Shown: piece after piece, positions 24,101 to 32,708 of the stretch
Layout: each line of letters begins with the position of its first letter
Numbering within the stretch: the first letter of the stretch is position 1
NCBI GenBank assembly: GCA_008973525.1
Contig: WACJ01000048.1
Coordinates: forward strand, 372,001-436,000
Origin: Stenopsyche tienmushanensis
Taxonomy: Eukaryota; Arthropoda; Insecta; Trichoptera; Stenopsychidae
Reading direction: 5' to 3'
Length of the DNA stretch: 64,000 nucleotides
Notes under the pieces: generated by a model
What the model was told of the DNA's origin: nothing
What the model saw: only the letters and a program-made list of their open reading frames with translations
Database searches by the model: none
Program-made: the position numbers and the translations under genes

Positions 24101-26778
24101 GAAAACTGAATGTGCATCAGGCGAATGATATTCTTTTGTAAATTTGTATGTGTTATTCCTTCCATCATGAAAGTTTATACAAAATCAATGAACCTTTTGT
24201 ATTATTATTTTGTTAACAATCTATCAACGATACGATCACGTTAAAGCGAGATATTTATAAGATCATGGACCATATGAAACCATTTTGCATAAAAATTCAA
24301 GCCTCTTTCCTCGTCCATTATCATCATTGACCATATGATTTTTATATCATATAATTATGTCCTTATACGCAAAATAGTTTTTTTCAGCTGAACGAATTGG
24401 AAAGAAATGAGGTATTTTAAAGAGTTGCTTTTAATGCCAGTTTTTATCAAGACTTTCATCAAAATTAACCAAAAATATTTCCATTGCTTTAGAAAATATT
24501 GAGCATTTTATGAAAAATCGATTCAAAAGACCATTGTCTATGTCAGGGGACTGTGTATTTTAATGAAAAATATTGTTTTATTACCAAAATAAAGATTTTT
24601 TATAAATTATATTTGGATTGGGGAGTTTCTTTATCAAATGATTTATTGTAACATCTGCTGCATTACCTTGGATCACATACCTATATTCCATATTAGCCTG
24701 TTATGATGCAGGGAACTGTTGCCAAGGGACCGTTTAATTGGATATCAATGGAATGTAGCACAAAATTAATTAAGTCATGTTATTTTGCTGTAAACATGGA
24801 ATATTCATCTATTATAACAAAATAAATTTGATCAAATATATAAAAATTAATATTTGTTTGTTCGTATGTAATGCGCTGCCATACCGTTCATCAAATTGCG
24901 ATAAAACTTTGGTCACTTATTGTTATGGATTGTGCAAGTAACATAAGAATAGTATAATTTATAAAAATCAATGTTTGTTTGTTCGTATTTAATGCGCTGC
25001 CATATCGCTCATCCGATTACAATAAAACTTTATTAATTTGTTGTTTACACTTGCGGGAAGAACATAAGCATAGTAAAAATACTGTTTGTATAAATAAAAC
25101 ATATAATATGAACTAAAATATATTTCTTACCATGCGTATTAAAATATAGACATGGGGGACTGGTCACAAAATGCTAAGACACACTTTAATTTATTTTTTT
25201 AGTTTTATAAACATATATTAATAAAATAATAAGCTGATCTAATTAACAATTTTGTAATATTGTTCAAATAATCAAATAATTTGATTGATTCCTAATAAAA
25301 TAAAGTGATTTTTTTAATTAACTTAATCTAAAGCAACTATATCGCTTTGGTGACACACCAGGGAACTGTTTTTGAGCATTATAAAAACGTTTTTTAATAT
25401 AATAAAGTTAAATAAAGACACCAATATACGTAAAATTTCAGATTATGTTGTACACAGTCAAAGGTATAGAATACATGATCTTTATTTTGCACTTTACAAC
25501 AGGTCTTAAAGTGCTAAGAAAGTCTTAATAAAAATTGTGTTAAAACCTACTTTTAAAATGCCGTTAAACCCTTGAATTCCAAAGTTTCCAATATCAAATG
25601 TTCACAACGTTGCAATTATTTTCTCCATAATCATCTGTAAATTCATCATACATTGTATAAAGGATGATCTATTAAACGGCACACTTTGAAAGTTTATCTT
25701 ATAGCAAAAACTGCAGTGTGTCGAATCTGATTCTTCAACGTATCATGTCTTATTAGATTTCTTTCTATTTTAAGTAGATTTTTGAATTTTTTCAAAGCCT
25801 CCATTTATATATTCTTCACCGCTTCTGCCAATATTCCAATATATAAAGGAATAAATATATATATATACATACTTATATGTAATTTTTTCTCTAAACGTTA
25901 TCTCCCTTTATATTCCATTTGCTAATTCTAATAAATACAACATTGAGAAGTCGCTTTTTCATTCAATTTGTATCGATTCTACTTCCTTTTTTAAACTAAA
26001 CGATTAGTATTTTATCATCGTAAATCACTTCTACTGATTATTTATGTTGAACGTCATAAAATAATTCACCTTTGAATAGTCCTTTTATCCTTTTGTCATG
26101 AAACTTATTGAAATGTTTGATTTGCTATCATCTACATTGAAGCATCCTCTTGGAACACTATCTATTTTGCACTTCTTTAAATAAGTAATTTTTCATATTC
26201 ATATTATAACATATTGTAACGTTTTAAGATGTATAAATTATTCGGAAGCCGTTTGAGCCTCGTTATAACAAAAAATGTATTTTAATTGCAGGATGCATCG
26301 ATAAAAATGCTGCCTAAGAGTCCACTACCTGAAGAAAATTCAAAGCCTGTTAGAAAAATAAGCCGAATGAGAACTATTGGCCATCAAATAAGGTATTTAT
26401 AAATATTGAGCATTAAAAGGTGTGTATAAAGGCGTTTGAATGAAAATGTATTGTTATGTTTGTAGGTTTCTCCGACGCTTGGAGCAAAGTCTCAAACAAC
26501 GCGAGCGTTTTGCCACGGTCGGTAACTCTGACGAAGAGGGCGATGAATCGTCCAGTGTAACGTCGCCTTTGCTTCAGCAGAGCCGAAATAATAAGCCGCA
26601 GATCAGGAAGAGTCAGAGTATTGGGAGGATTCAACCGACGGGAAGCACAAACGTTCCAATACGAGGCAAGATCACCAGACAAAAGAAAGGAAATGGAACA
26701 TCCGACTTGCTATTATCGCAGGAAAATTTGTGGCGGGGTAATTTGGGAATGGCCGGACCAAACGATATTTCAGATTGA
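1..26778 (+). CDS. CUB/EGF single-pass membrane protein with a very long cytoplasmic tail (5' partial, 14 exons)
   Basis: Spliced coding sequence joined from 1-190, 268-562, 6634-6849, 7002-7210, 13776-13947, 14035-14175, 14794-15022, 15753-15943, 17219-17458, 20084-21267, 21336-22994, 23991-24086, 26292-26392 and 26466-26778. Every junction is GT-AG and the phases agree, giving 1744 residues from base 2 to the TGA at 26776-26778. Order: end of one CUB domain (1-118), a second CUB-like domain (119-233), a third degenerate CUB-like region (234-361), three six-cysteine EGF modules (about 376-485), a membrane span at 507-526 and a Ser/Pro-rich cytoplasmic tail (527-1744). CUB and EGF modules are extracellular binding modules, so I infer a type I surface receptor or adhesion protein. 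The signal peptide and first exons lie upstream. I do not recognise a named orthologue. The tail has no enzyme domain that I can see. Confidence 0.9.
268..562 (+). CDS. Exon: end of CUB 1 and start of CUB 2
   Basis: Follows a T-rich acceptor ending TTTTAG, in phase 0. It contains the second half of CUB 1 (WCG, then the GGAGFSGGW segment that usually precedes the last strand) and opens CUB 2 with a second SPNYP motif. It ends in phase 1 at GGTATGA. Reading through the donor runs into AT-rich intron sequence. Confidence 0.87.
970..1075 (+). mobile_element. Non-LTR retrotransposon C-terminal fragment
   Basis: Translates to a degraded ASDREALIRYISGPKSGP segment. Related segments lie near 11665-11730 (-), 41030-41130 (+), 45180-45240 (-), 57797-57960 (+) and 61540-61625 (-). 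In the fullest copy a CPGM motif precedes it, as in the C-terminal region of non-LTR retrotransposon polyproteins. Confidence 0.6.
2863..2880. repeat. 18-base palindrome GGACGTATATATACGTCC, left subterminal copy
   Basis: Perfect self-complementary 18-mer just inside the left end of the piggyBac-like remnant. It recurs exactly at 3268-3285, and its 16-base core recurs at 3313-3328. Two of the three copies are followed directly by CGCCCAC. Confidence 0.85.
3268..3328. repeat. Two more copies of the GACGTATATATACGTC palindrome
   Basis: Copies at 3268-3285 (18/18) and 3313-3328 (16-base core), placed at the right end of the piggyBac-like remnant. Symmetric subterminal repeats of this sort are often transposase-binding sites; that role is inferred here. 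Confidence 0.8.
3790..4219 (+). mobile_element. Solo LTR-like copy (TGTAGCGTGGGCGATTT ... TTTACA)
   Basis: Begins TGTAGCGTGGGCG and ends CCTCAACTTTACA, giving TG...CA termini. An internal AATAAA lies ahead of a conserved ATTCGACGCC stretch, as in the polyadenylation region of LTRs. Three related copies occur at about 14245-14649 (-), 45072-45818 (+, interrupted) and 53432-53776 (-). No gag or pol sequence is next to it, so it is probably a solo LTR. I see no clear target duplication for this copy. Confidence 0.6.
4830..5320. other. GC-richer unique block in an intron, candidate regulatory element
   Basis: Stands out from the AT-rich intron and carries an inverted pair CGGGCATG/CATGCCCG near 4900-4932. 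It has no open frame and does not match the repeats seen elsewhere in the window. A conserved enhancer is possible but is inference only. Confidence 0.3.
5690..6000 (+). repeat. Dispersed repeat, copy 1 (GGGAATCCAATCCCG / GGTAGGGAAAGG family)
   Basis: The segment 5877-6000 is matched in inverted orientation at about 40259-40385 (shared ACATCACCGGTAGGGAAAGG-like core and GTACTGTATATATGTATACA). The 5690-5740 part (AGGGAATCCAATCCCG) recurs at 63899-64000 and near 40190-40215. Its class is unknown. Confidence 0.7.
6634..6849 (+). CDS. Exon: main part of CUB 2
   Basis: Preceded by CATTTTTTTGCAG. It enters in phase 1, encodes about 72 residues ending TGFTAVYKT and leaves in phase 1. The segment has the beta-strand spacing of a CUB domain but lacks the second cysteine pair of a canonical one. 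Confidence 0.85.
7002..7210 (+). CDS. Exon: third, degenerate CUB-like region
   Basis: Acceptor CTTGTCAACAG, entry in phase 1, exit in phase 0 at GAG-GTATTT. It contains HPRAPPLAADLSLRLIAPSGYTLLLKL and a DEEECSDGRGKIEV segment that matches the place of the acidic calcium-site region in CUB domains. The call as CUB is by pattern and position. Confidence 0.82.
8505..9020. repeat. Repeat with ACCGAAAAT / CGGTTTTATCGGTTCGG termini
   Basis: The left part (8505-8610) and right part (about 8935-9020) both carry runs of ACCGA/TCGGT in opposed orientation around an AT-rich core of about 330 bases. A related ACCG-rich stretch is at 41540-41610. It looks like a short inverted-repeat element. Its class cannot be assigned. 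Confidence 0.4.
9633..9915 (+). mobile_element. hAT-like composite element, internally deleted copy
   Basis: The left end CAGGGCCGTAACAAGGG (9632 onward) is matched by an inverted CCCTAATTACGGCTCT near 9900-9915. Internally it carries GGGCGCAACTGGGCTTGGGGCGC-type sequence, the GAATACCGACCC segment and the ATCAGCGGTCCGAAAAGCGG piece of the non-LTR fragment. ACGAGC occurs on both outer sides, a possible remnant of target duplication. Confidence 0.5.
11640..12050 (-). mobile_element. hAT-like composite element, copy 2
   Basis: Inverted relative to the copy at about 40690-41280 and sharing the same order of segments: GGGCGCAACTGCGC..., GAATACCGACCC, an ATTTTGCTTGATCATTGAAC-like stretch, the TAATGAGCGTTC segment, then the ASDREAFIRHISGPKSGP coding remnant (the first, third and fourth are read here on the minus strand). 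Shared junctions show it spread as one unit. Confidence 0.55.
12669..13073 (-). CDS. Orphan 134-codon open frame inside an intron, antisense to the host gene
   Basis: Starts ATG at 13073 and ends TAA. It would encode a hydrophobic protein with several possible membrane segments (for example VWGFFSIICINLNL and ILYTIMIVLIH). Composition is dominated by residues with AT-rich codons, as expected of chance frames in this DNA. I do not recognise a family. It could be chance or a transposon remnant. Confidence 0.15.
   Translation of the reverse strand: MLIFGQRSKHSALNEHESTQWFSNIEEKNNFDSSVYFYNCVINISRSYIEFSSVYVWGFFSIICINLNLKSDLLTFYSLAILYTIMIVLIHRKIHSLRLKYYSKCINYKPFYWSILGIFVCLMTYLALFSSTNI
13776..13947 (+). 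CDS. Exon: end of the third CUB-like region
   Basis: Acceptor TTTTTAAATTTAG, entry in phase 0 (VFDSYADTNGTWWGLCE), exit in phase 1. The GLC motif and the later RQRSNHIGVKLNATI strand match the last third of a CUB domain. Confidence 0.85.
14035..14175 (+). CDS. Exon: EGF-like module 1
   Basis: Entry and exit in phase 1, typical of EGF-encoding exons. It encodes CRPNPCLNGGRC and CQCFGHFTG; the sixth cysteine is supplied by the next exon (GMFC). The acceptor is GATTGATTTAG. Confidence 0.92.
14245..14649 (-). mobile_element. LTR-like copy in the intron between EGF exons
   Basis: Reverse copy of the 3790-4219 family ending ...AAATCGCCCACGCTACA at 14649. The distal end (near 14245) lacks the TGTAA terminus, so it is truncated or diverged there. 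It lies inside the 14176-14793 intron, which is otherwise unremarkable. Confidence 0.6.
14794..15022 (+). CDS. Exon: EGF-like modules 2 and 3
   Basis: Contains two six-cysteine patterns: CELEPCVFGAC...CVCRPGYTGVAC and CQARPCEGRGRC...CNCYAWWEGTRC, the last cysteine lying in the next exon. Entry in phase 1, exit in phase 2. A GYTG turn is kept in module 2. Confidence 0.92.
15125..15702. mobile_element. Nested foldback (long inverted-repeat) element in an intron
   Basis: The outer arms (about 15125-15258 and 15576-15702) are imperfect inverted copies of each other (shared GACAGTCTGGC and TGGCGTGTT). A second inner inverted pair, about 15340-15423 and 15493-15575, shares TTGCCAGACTATT, ACCAGACTGGTTCAAACTT and ACATAATTTACTGG. 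The whole unit could fold into one long hairpin. It sits between the last EGF exon and the transmembrane exon. Confidence 0.8.
15753..15943 (+). CDS. Exon: last EGF cysteine, juxtamembrane region and transmembrane span
   Basis: Acceptor TTTCAG. It opens with RCERRM, finishing EGF 3, then about 20 extracellular residues and the span WLGLITVFVVLAVIGLVWCA (window residues 507-526), followed by a KRHFPEK stop-transfer stretch. The donor GAC-GTTAGT is chosen because it joins in frame to 17219; without splicing, a TAG follows at 15946-15948. Confidence 0.88.
15946..16033 (+). other. Possible alternative terminal exon (stop codon plus AATAAA)
   Basis: If the 15944 donor is not used, translation stops at 15946-15948, leaving a cytoplasmic tail of about 22 residues. 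An AATAAA lies at 16028-16033, about 80 bases on. The arrangement would suit intronic polyadenylation and a short-tailed isoform. No transcript evidence is available here. Confidence 0.3.
17219..17458 (+). CDS. Exon: start of the cytoplasmic tail (GC-rich)
   Basis: Acceptor TTGATTTACAG at 17218; this start rather than the AG at 17226 keeps the frame from the previous exon. It encodes an Ala/Pro-rich stretch with SLLNRLGIRKPSILSL and TFSLDDLLKPPPR. It ends GAGAC-GTAAGG in phase 1. This exon is far more GC-rich than its surroundings and gives long open frames in other phases, which are shadows. Confidence 0.85.
17459..20083 (+). other. Intron of the CUB/EGF gene, about 2.6 kb
   Basis: Strongly AT-rich. 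I see no exon, repeat family or RNA gene in it. Confidence 0.8.
20084..21267 (+). CDS. Exon: large cytoplasmic-tail exon 1
   Basis: Encodes window residues 628-1022. It opens with a basic TPSPRKRNNSTPTKK run, then KVSMGELIQMSERR, a likely ordered KVTFARLLNKVSAEM segment, and long Ser/Thr/Pro-rich stretches with many SP/TP sites (for example ELPTPLPSPALTP). Entry in phase 1, exit in phase 0 at AAG-GTAATA. Confidence 0.92.
21336..22994 (+). CDS. Exon: large cytoplasmic-tail exon 2
   Basis: 1659 bases, 553 codons, phase 0 at both ends, after a 68-base intron. Disordered and Ser/Pro-rich (GRDTPTPSTQITDDTPSP), with an acidic middle (SDDPLLESNDEGISTDHLEE) and a basic KSTGRRRERKNSR patch. It could be skipped without changing frame. 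No enzymatic or known binding domain recognised. Confidence 0.92.
22995..23990 (+). other. Intron of the CUB/EGF gene, about 1 kb
   Basis: AT-rich; nothing recognised. Confidence 0.8.
23991..24086 (+). CDS. Exon: 32-residue highly basic cassette
   Basis: Too short to stand out as an open frame. Acceptor TTGACTTCTAG, donor TCTCG-GTAAGT, phase 0 on both sides. It encodes 32 residues opening EQIRLKNKIGKSRSK, with 13 Lys or Arg, including NKKAKRF, which resembles a nuclear-localisation or membrane-binding basic patch. It could be an alternative cassette. Confidence 0.75.
24087..26291 (+). other. Intron of the CUB/EGF gene, about 2.2 kb
   Basis: Holds the tandem repeat pair at 24841-25078. The rest is AT-rich with a short TA-rich run near 25855-25870. 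No exon seen. Confidence 0.75.
24841..25078 (+). repeat. Tandem pair of a dispersed repeat of about 119 bases
   Basis: Two diverged units, 24841-24959 and 24960-25078, each with TTTGTTTGTTCGTAT, ATGCGCTGCCATA and AATAAAACTTT or ATAAAACTTT. Another tandem pair is at 35275-35513 and a single inverted copy at about 54336-54440. Confidence 0.8.
26292..26392 (+). CDS. Exon: cytoplasmic tail
   Basis: Acceptor TTTAATTGCAG; encodes DASIKMLPKSPLPEENSKP and RMRTIGHQIR. Enters in phase 0 and exits in phase 2 (AG-GTATTT). Confidence 0.85.
26466..26778 (+). CDS. Terminal exon: C-terminus of the CUB/EGF protein
   Basis: Acceptor GTTATGTTTGTAG, entry in phase 2. It encodes RFLRRLEQSLKQRERF (probable helix), an acidic Ser-rich stretch (SDEEGDESSS) and a basic region, ending PNDISD-TGA. 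Confidence 0.9.
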
Positions 26779-26982
26779 TCAGAGCATGCTTCTCATTGTG
26801 ATAAATAATTATTTTCATGTGCTTGAAATTTTACAAATTGCATCCGTTATTCTTTCCACGATTTGGCTAAAAATTTCAAATGAAAAAATAACTACATTTT
26901 TGCTACTAAACAGTTACACTCGATATCTCTACGATTGATTTAAATCTATTAAAAATTTAAAGGGTATCGTTTATCTATTTCA

Positions 26983-26988
26983 AATAAA
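26983..26988 (+). terminator. Candidate polyadenylation signal AATAAA
   Basis: Exact AATAAA about 205 bases after the stop of the CUB/EGF gene. Further AATAAA-type hexamers follow in this AT-rich sequence, so the true site is not certain. Confidence 0.35.
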
Positions 26989-28541
26989 ATGTGGGATCAA
27001 ATGTATAGATGTATTGATTTTGACGTATCTTAAATAAACGATTTAATTGTATACAATGGAATTTTGAGAAAAAAGATTGTCTTAAATTGAAACGAAGATT
27101 GTGATGATTCATATGAAAATGTTTGAATCAAATTATAGGTTGTAAGAAAAGTAAATAATAATGATTTTCCTATCCTTAAAAAGAACACACACTCAAAACT
27201 AAATATATAACAATCATTGTTAATAAATTTTCAGTAATAGTGTCTGCACTGTCTTTCTAATATTTAATCAATACAGAAGAAATATTAACTATCCCAAGCT
27301 CTCGGCAAAATATTGTATTTGCATATATAAACATCTCTTTATTTACAATAAGACGTCAATTCATAAGATGAAATATCTTTATTTTATTGCATTTATTACC
27401 GCAAAAATAAATTATTCAATGGCATATTCATATAAATTTTATATAAAGTGCGACATTCTTCACTCAATACAAATCAATATTCGACGTTACATAATATAAT
27501 CAATTCGTTTGCATCATTTGAAACACTTTGCCCTATATAAAATTATATATAAATCCATCATTTGGATTTTAAGGGTCCATATTTAAGCGTCGTCATATTG
27601 AAAGCACGTTAATTTCAAGCCTTTATTCTTTTACAATTGCGCCGTCATGCATACAACTTCAAAAGAATGCGCAGTTTATCAAAATTAGATATGAGAATTA
27701 ATATGTCGATTGAATTTATAAACGTGAGTGTCACAAACTGTGATATGCGAGCAATTCTAAATAAGCAATTCCCGACGGAACCATTTTCCCGTATGCATTC
27801 GTACCCGTTGCCAGTTTCAGAGTATTGCGTTGTTGTTTCACAAAAATTTAAATATTCGGATTTCGTTACAATTTGATCATATAATGCATTTTAACTATGA
27901 TGAAAAAAAAAGAATTATGGCCTGTTAATTGAGACTGATTTTCTACACTCTAAGTAAACGTCTATACCTTATTCTATGTAAATTCTAATTCTTCGCAAGT
28001 TTCGTGCCGCGGTGCAAATAATAATTAATTAACCTAGTATGCATTTATTTATATCTAAGACTGTAAATACACTTTGGCGTTAAGCATTATTTTTCTTCAA
28101 TTGTAAATTGTTTGCAGCAAACGTGTCAACGGTTAATTTTTATAAAACGGTCATACGGACTTGATTTGATTTCAGCATATTGTTCTTATATAACGTGTAT
28201 TGTGTAATAAATGAATTAGTATTGATTATATAAGATCTAAAAATCCAATATTATTTTTGTAATGAAACGTCACTTTACCCTTACAAATTTCGTGGCAAGT
28301 TGTACATGAAGATGAATATATTTTTTTTATATGATTAGCTAAAACTAAGTGTATCAAATAGTTGTATAAACGATATGAATTACATTGGACAAATTTCAAT
28401 GGTGTCTTTGAATTGTCCGCAATTTTTTCAATTATGAGTTATTTTTCTTATTATTTTTGCGCTGCGTAAAACGGCATTTTATTCAGAACGAAGTGTAATT
28501 TTATTGGCAATCGTTTTAAATGTTATAATATGATATTTTAA
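26989..28541. other. Intergenic sequence, AT-rich
   Basis: Possible 3' UTR followed by AT-rich DNA. The 79-codon frame at 27637-27876 has no recognisable features. Nothing else supported. Confidence 0.6.
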
Positions 28542-29713
28542 CCCTTTCAGACTTGCCTTTTTGCATTTAGAAAAAATATTCTTAAAAAAAAATGCAAAAT
28601 GCAGGAAAAACAGTGTGTACATTGCAATGTACAAATGGGCTGCAACAATATAAAATAATGTTTATATGACCAAACCGGTTTATAAAAACAATGCATTACA
28701 ATTACAAAACATTATTGCATTACAAAATTACAAATATATATTTTATTAAGGGAAAAAACACTGTTTTTCAAATTAAATAATTATGAAAATTTGAAAAACA
28801 TTTTTTTTTTTCTAATAAAACATGTTTATCTCACATTTATGCCAGTATAAATGCGAACATCCTTTGCAATTTGGATCCTAACAATAAGTGGCTTCTTTAT
28901 TATTATCAAATCCACACGGTCATACTGAAATTCTTCCGCTGGACGTTTTTGTCCTCGTTGCATAATTTGTTGTGGGTGAGAAAGATTTTGAAACACACTT
29001 GATCGTCCTTTTTTCTTCACATTGATTGGTTTATCTGCTGCAATTAAACCAAATGCTACCCTTGGAGAAAATTAAGCAAATCAAGGATTTTTTGTTGTTG
29101 TATTCCATGCATTTCACAATCTTTTTTATATATATATTCAACTGTTCACTAAAGCTAAGTCAACAGCATGGAAAATCATTTTCAAAATCTAGTTGTACCT
29201 GTAGGTAGTCCGGCATTAAGCGGTTGGACTCGTAACTCAATCATCTTGGGTTCGAATCCTACAGAAGATGGGGTTGGCGACCATATATTTAAAAACATAT
29301 ATACGCCATGAAAAATTTGCATAAAATTTCGTATTATAACGACTATTTACTGGACAACAAGTACACTGACATGTCAAATTAACCCAAAAACCGTATGTAC
29401 ATTACGATGCACACAAAGTTTAAACTCCAATTACAGTGCAATATATAATTGCTCATGGTGAAATCTTGATTTATCCAATAAAAATAATCCTTATTTATTG
29501 AGATCATGTCAAAATAATGCGAAATAATTGATTTTTTTACAACAAAACAACGAAAATAAATCTGAAATACCGGGACATTTGATGGCAGTACTGGCAATAT
29601 CAACTGAATTAATAAGATGTACACCAAATCCCAAACATAATAATATGTAAAGTAGCCCACAAAATAACATTTAAAATTAATGTACATTACAATGTGCACA
29701 GGGACTGAAAGGG
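28542..29713 (-). mobile_element. Decayed piggyBac-like transposon
   Basis: Left end TTAA-CCCTTTCAGAC, right end inverted GTCTGAAAGGG-like (GACTGAAAGGG) followed by TTAT. On the minus strand between about 29180 and 28830 lie frame-shifted pieces that resemble piggyBac transposase: HAVDLALVNS, KKDCEMHG, and a C-terminal QYDRVDL...KDVRIYT stretch at the place of the cysteine-rich end, with cysteines lost. Stops and frame breaks show it is inactive. Subterminal GTACATTGCAATGTAC-type repeats occur near both ends. Confidence 0.7.
29196..29280 (+). repeat. tRNA-derived SINE or tRNA pseudogene
   Basis: Box A-like TAGTCCGGCATTAAGCGG followed by TTGGACTCG and a perfect box B GGTTCGAATCC at 29249-29259, about 45 bases later, as in internal RNA polymerase III promoters. 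The arms pair poorly and there is no complete acceptor stem, so it is not a working tRNA. The D-arm style (TTAAGCGGTTGGAC) recalls Ser or Leu tRNAs. It lies inside the piggyBac-like element. Confidence 0.6.
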
Positions 29714-32270
29714 TTATAAAAATATGCACAATTTAATTAATTATTTTTTATTACTAAAAATTAATTTGAGACAGTTATTCGGGAGTGATTATAATACTAA
29801 ATTTGTTTTACTTTACGATTATGAATTTAGATTACCATAAACATGTAGAATAGTTAATCTGTATTTAAGAGTTTTTTGCATACTTATTCATTCCCTATAA
29901 AGGATTAGTTACATAGAATTTTTTTCCAATATATTCAGATTATACCAAATACAATTATTTATCGATAGTTGTTGTTAAATGAGCACACTTTTTATCAATT
30001 ACATAAAACTAGATTTATCTATTATAAACATTTAGATTCCATTTCTGTTAGATAGTCTTAAAAAATATATCAGCATTTCATGGACGTCCGACGCCAGACA
30101 TAGAATTTTTTAACATAATGAATAATAGTGTCCTGTGAGAAGTAATGACTAGTATTTTAGACGTGTTGTTAAATATTATTTTCATAAAATGCACAATCCA
30201 ATTGAACACTAATAGTTATATACACAATTAACAGATATAAAAGCTAATAAATGGTAAATTAACATTGTAAAATTCTTATCGACGCATTGTCGGATGGGGC
30301 GTGTAGCGTTTGAAATATCGTGGTAGAGTTTATATGCTTAAAAGTCATATAGGGAAAGGTTTATATAATGGTAATTTAGGATTTATACATTCGACAATGT
30401 ATTAAGTGGTCATTGAAACAGTATAAAATTAGTAATACTTTAAAATCTTTAAGCGTTTACGTTCATACAAATACACTTCTGCATTGAAATATCCGCGTTT
30501 ATTAAGATTTTTTTTTAACGAGTGGCACCAGTTTTAAATTAAATGTATTATAAAAGACAACAAAATCTCTCTTGTGGTCAATTAACGATTGATTTCAATG
30601 TATTCAATTTTTTTAGATAAGCCTCGCTACGGTAATTTTTGAATAAAAGTCTCTCCCATAAAATGATAAAGAAACGCGTGACTTCGGATAGGTTTTAAAT
30701 AAGGCATACGATTCAAAATTATACAAATTCAGTTAAATTATACGAGTCGATAAATATTTTTGTGTAATTGATATACCATTTATGCAAATTATAATATAAA
30801 TGCTCAGATAATTCGATACTTTGACGAATTTAATATCGACGATAATTCTTTTAAATTCTATGATAATGGATTTAAATAATAATTTCAAATACAGATCAAT
30901 CCAATTTAGCCGACGAGATTCTATTCGTCGTTTTGGAAATGATTCTTAAGATAATAAGTGTAATGTGATGGGAATAATCATACGTAGGTTGGATTATCTT
31001 TGTTTTGTATACTTGCGTTTAATTCGAATTCTATTCTCTAGTCTTCCTTCGTCACACTTTATTTTAACGACCACCGTTTGTTTATTAAAATGGACTATTG
31101 TGGTCTAATTGGTCTGATTGTGTCAATTAGATACCATGTAATTAACGTACTTAATGATATGAAACGACCATGTAAGATTTGCAAATAGAATATCACACAA
31201 TTGTCCAGATACGCAGTAGATCTCCAGTCATCCGAGATTAATTTGATCGAAAGCGCTCTTCTTGATTGATTGATTCTTCGACATAAGGTTTGGTGTATTG
31301 AACTGAATATTGTTATTCTTAAGCAATAGTAAAGCAATAGCTTGTGTGGTATATAAGCGTGGATTTATCTCTTCTATATGAGTACCTGTATACTAATTAA
31401 TTTGTCATTGACTCAAACTGATATGTAAGAAATAAGTTTTATCCTGTATGTACTATTTTCCATGACCAACCATACTTAAAATTCAAGTTTTAATATATAA
31501 ATAATCGTTCTTTAATAATCCGTACTTTATTTTTGTTTTATTTATGAAATGCTTAATAAATTTATATTTTACGGCAATGTAATACATTCAGCTCTGAGGT
31601 AACGTATTAAATAATTTTTGCTAAACTCTTGGAGATATTAAATATAATGAAAATTATGGTGCACACTTAGTAATGTTAATTATATTTAAATATAAAAAAA
31701 TATATATTATTATTGTGTTTATTGAGGTTTTACCAGATTCATAATGTATGTATAAAATATTAATCAAAATATTTATTACAATCACTGTAAATATGAACAC
31801 ACAATGCCATAAAGCGGTTGGTGTGAAGTTATACTTATTTAGACAAACGTAGTCGGTGAAAGCATCGCGCAGCTGAAATTTCATATTTATAATTTTAGTC
31901 GCGGTGAAGCTATATATCGCGTAAGAAACTAAAATTCTACTATCGGTTCAAATTAACGCAGCAACGACTGTTATAATTTTATTTTCATCCTTCACACCAA
32001 CTAATTTTTATACATTCTAGTCGTCATTGTGAATTTGTATAATAAAACATATGTACCTATAAAATATTTATTGAAAAAATTGAATGGTTATTTCACTATT
32101 CACTATTGTTTTGTGATATTTTATATGTATTCATTTGCCATATATTTAATTATCGACGTAAGTGTAAAAAGAATCGAATGTTGATGCTAAATTATTAGAT
32201 ATCACGTGATAAATTTAATAAATTTGGCTTCTGAAAACTACAATTGTGTCGTATTAATTTATTCATATGA
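29714..32270. other. Intergenic sequence, AT-rich
   Basis: No gene, RNA or repeat that I can support. Short frames at 31095-31337 and 31654-31884 look like chance frames. Confidence 0.6.
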
Positions 32271-32708
32271 CTAACATTCCTCCCGATTTATAGATTCTTT
32301 GTTAATCAAAGGATTTTGTGCAGTGTTGTCGTTTAACTGCGTCGTTTGTCTCAGACTTTGTAAGACATTACTAACAACAGGATGATTAAAGACGCTCTCT
32401 GACCAAGAAGTTGATCGATCATTCCCTGACGATTCCCTATTATTATTTTCCATTATCGTAGGTAAAGCTATGGAGCTAGCATTTGACATCATTGAACCTC
32501 TTTTGGATCGGAATGATTTCGATTTAAAGCGATTAATAACCGGTGTATCCTTCGATTGGGCATTCAGCAATGTTGTTATCAGTTTATCAAGAGTTGCCAA
32601 ATCATTTGCATTGGCAGTGTTTGAATATTGTTTATAAGTTTTAAATGAACAGGAACGACTAAGCGAAGGATGTGACGCCTGATTCTGATTTAATAATAAT
32701 CGGCCAAC
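32271..32708 (-). CDS. Paralogue A terminal exon
   Basis: 145 codons plus stop. Polar, Ser-rich tail with LATLDKLITTLLNAQSKD and RFKSKSFRSKRGS. An AATAAA (minus strand, 32263-32258) lies 8 bases past the stop, probably too close to serve. Confidence 0.86.
   Translation of the reverse strand, partial: VGRLLLNQNQASHPSLSRSCSFKTYKQYSNTANANDLATLDKLITTLLNAQSKDTPVINRFKSKSFRSKRGSMMSNASSIALPTIMENNNRESSGNDRSTSWSESVFNHPVVSNVLQSLRQTTQLNDNTAQNPLINKESINREEC

Noticed and set aside
24841..25078. CRISPR-like or satellite array
   Set aside because: Only two diverged units without spacers; the same doublet recurs elsewhere as a dispersed repeat.
29201..29275. Functional tRNA gene
   Set aside because: Box A and B are present but the acceptor and anticodon stems do not pair well.
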